Notes under the pieces: model-generated
The model's database searches: none
Told to the model about the DNA's origin: nothing
What the model saw: the letters and a program-made list of their open reading frames with translations, nothing else
Origin: ZC4RG30 sp035556135
GTDB taxonomy: Bacteria > Pseudomonadota > Gammaproteobacteria > Steroidobacterales > Steroidobacteraceae
Assembly (NCBI GenBank): GCA_035556135.1
Contig: DATMFO010000005.1
Span: 1 to 64,000, forward strand
Length of the DNA: 64,000 nt
Direction: 5' to 3'
Shown here: in pieces, positions 63,388-64,000 of the stretch
How the letters are laid out: every line of letters begins with the position of its first letter
How positions within the stretch are numbered: position 1 is the first letter of the stretch
Made by a program: the position numbers and the translations under genes

Positions 63388-64000
63388 TTGAGAACCACAC
63401 CGGAAAAGCTGTCCGCCGCGCTCAAGCGGGGGCTTGCCCCAGTCTATCTGCTCTCCGGCGCCGAGCCCCTGACGCAGGGGGAGGCAGGCGACGCCATCCG
63501 CGCGGCCGCGCGTGCCGCCGGCTTCACCGAGCGTGAGGTGTTCTTCATCGAGCGCGCCAACGGCGGTCCCTGGGATGACATCTTCGCCAGCTGCCAGGCG
63601 ATGTCGCTGTTCGCGGCGCGCCGCGTGGTGGAGATCCGCATTCCCGCTTCCAAGCCCGGCACAGAAGGTGCCAGGGCCCTGCAGGAACTGGTGCGCGTCG
63701 CCGGTCCTGACCTCATCCTGCTGGTGACCACCGGCGAACTGGACTGGACCACCCGCAAGACTTCCTGGGTGCAGGCGCTGGACAACGCCGGGGTCTGGGT
63801 GGATGCCGCGGTTCCGGCGCTGGCCCAGTACCCGGCCTGGCTGCAGCAGCGCGCGGCCGGCGAAGGGGTGGAGCTGGATGAAGAAGCCCTGGCACTGCTC
63901 GCGCAGCAGACCGAGGGCAACCTGCTGGCCGCCGTGCAGGAACTGCGCAAGCTGGCCCTGAACGGCGTGCGCCGCGCCGGTGCCGCCGAGGTGCTGGCCG
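63388..64000 (+). CDS. holA: DNA polymerase III delta subunit (partial)
   Basis: The frame starting at TTG 63388 reads LRTTPEKLSAALKRGLAPVY and runs open to the window edge (about 204 codons). It matches the clamp-loader delta subunit: YLLSGAEPL, FASCQAMSLFAARRVVEIRI and LAQQTEGNLLAAVQELRKL. Delta opens the beta clamp. No ATG or GTG start exists in frame between the HIT gene and this point, and no Shine-Dalgarno is visible. The C-terminal part lies outside the window. Confidence 0.92.
   Translation, partial: MRTTPEKLSAALKRGLAPVYLLSGAEPLTQGEAGDAIRAAARAAGFTEREVFFIERANGGPWDDIFASCQAMSLFAARRVVEIRIPASKPGTEGARALQELVRVAGPDLILLVTTGELDWTTRKTSWVQALDNAGVWVDAAVPALAQYPAWLQQRAAGEGVELDEEALALLAQQTEGNLLAAVQELRKLALNGVRRAGAAEVLA

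Overview
The window is a visibly GC-rich, densely coded chromosomal segment from a Gram-negative bacterium. The gene sets tuf-rpsJ, rplC to rplQ, miaB-ybeZ-ybeY-corC-lnt and leuS-lptE-holA, with LptE, Lnt, MscL, a TonB-dependent receptor and an outer-membrane barrel, point to a gammaproteobacterium. The xylan/arabinan genes and the large TonB receptor suggest the Xanthomonadales/Steroidobacterales/Nevskiales side of the class; that placement is inference. No rRNA, tRNA, CRISPR array, insertion sequence, integrase or clear pseudogene was seen.

Layout. 1-480: end of tuf, then rpsJ, closed by a strong intrinsic terminator. 586-20664: a 20-kb arabinoxylan locus lying exactly where rplC would be expected to follow rpsJ. 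It holds a GH51 arabinofuranosidase, GH43 beta-xylosidase, GH10 xylanase, CE1-type esterase, a GPH-family symporter, a YtfQRT/YjfF-type sugar ABC transporter, a LysR regulator, and a set of enzymes that would make a complete non-phosphorylative (Weimberg-type) pentose pathway: SDR sugar dehydrogenase, SMP-30 lactonase, IlvD/EDD pentonate dehydratase, FAH-fold 2-keto-3-deoxypentonate dehydratase(s) and 2-oxoglutarate semialdehyde dehydrogenase. 20718-34394: a near-consensus promoter, a 200-nt leader, then the rest of the S10, spc and alpha ribosomal operons (rplC to rplQ, with secY and rpoA), ended by an intrinsic terminator.

34423-42557: single genes: a TauD-type dioxygenase, mscL, a pepQ-like prolidase, an Ala-rich lipoprotein, a GNAT acetyltransferase, an outer-membrane barrel, and divergent uvrA/ssb. 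42820-48777: a 1295-aa TonB-dependent receptor followed by a 668-aa lipoprotein of unknown function. 49040-54334: miaB-ybeZ-ybeY-corC-lnt as one tightly overlapping operon. 54448-59686: a predicted lipid-anchored HtrA protease, leuS, lptE and an uncharacterised HExxH protein. 59753-63341 (minus strand): HinT-like protein, prolyl iminopeptidase and a cytochrome c-PQQ dehydrogenase in an operon with almost no spacing. 63388-end: start of holA.

In the arabinoxylan locus, extracytoplasmic GH10, GH51 and CE1 enzymes would free oligomers and pentoses, the symporter and ABC transporter would import them, cytoplasmic GH43 would finish hydrolysis, and the oxidative enzymes would deliver carbon to 2-oxoglutarate. 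Two divergent intergenic regions share an 18-bp motif that may be the LysR operator. The most striking feature is that this catabolic locus splits the S10 ribosomal operon.
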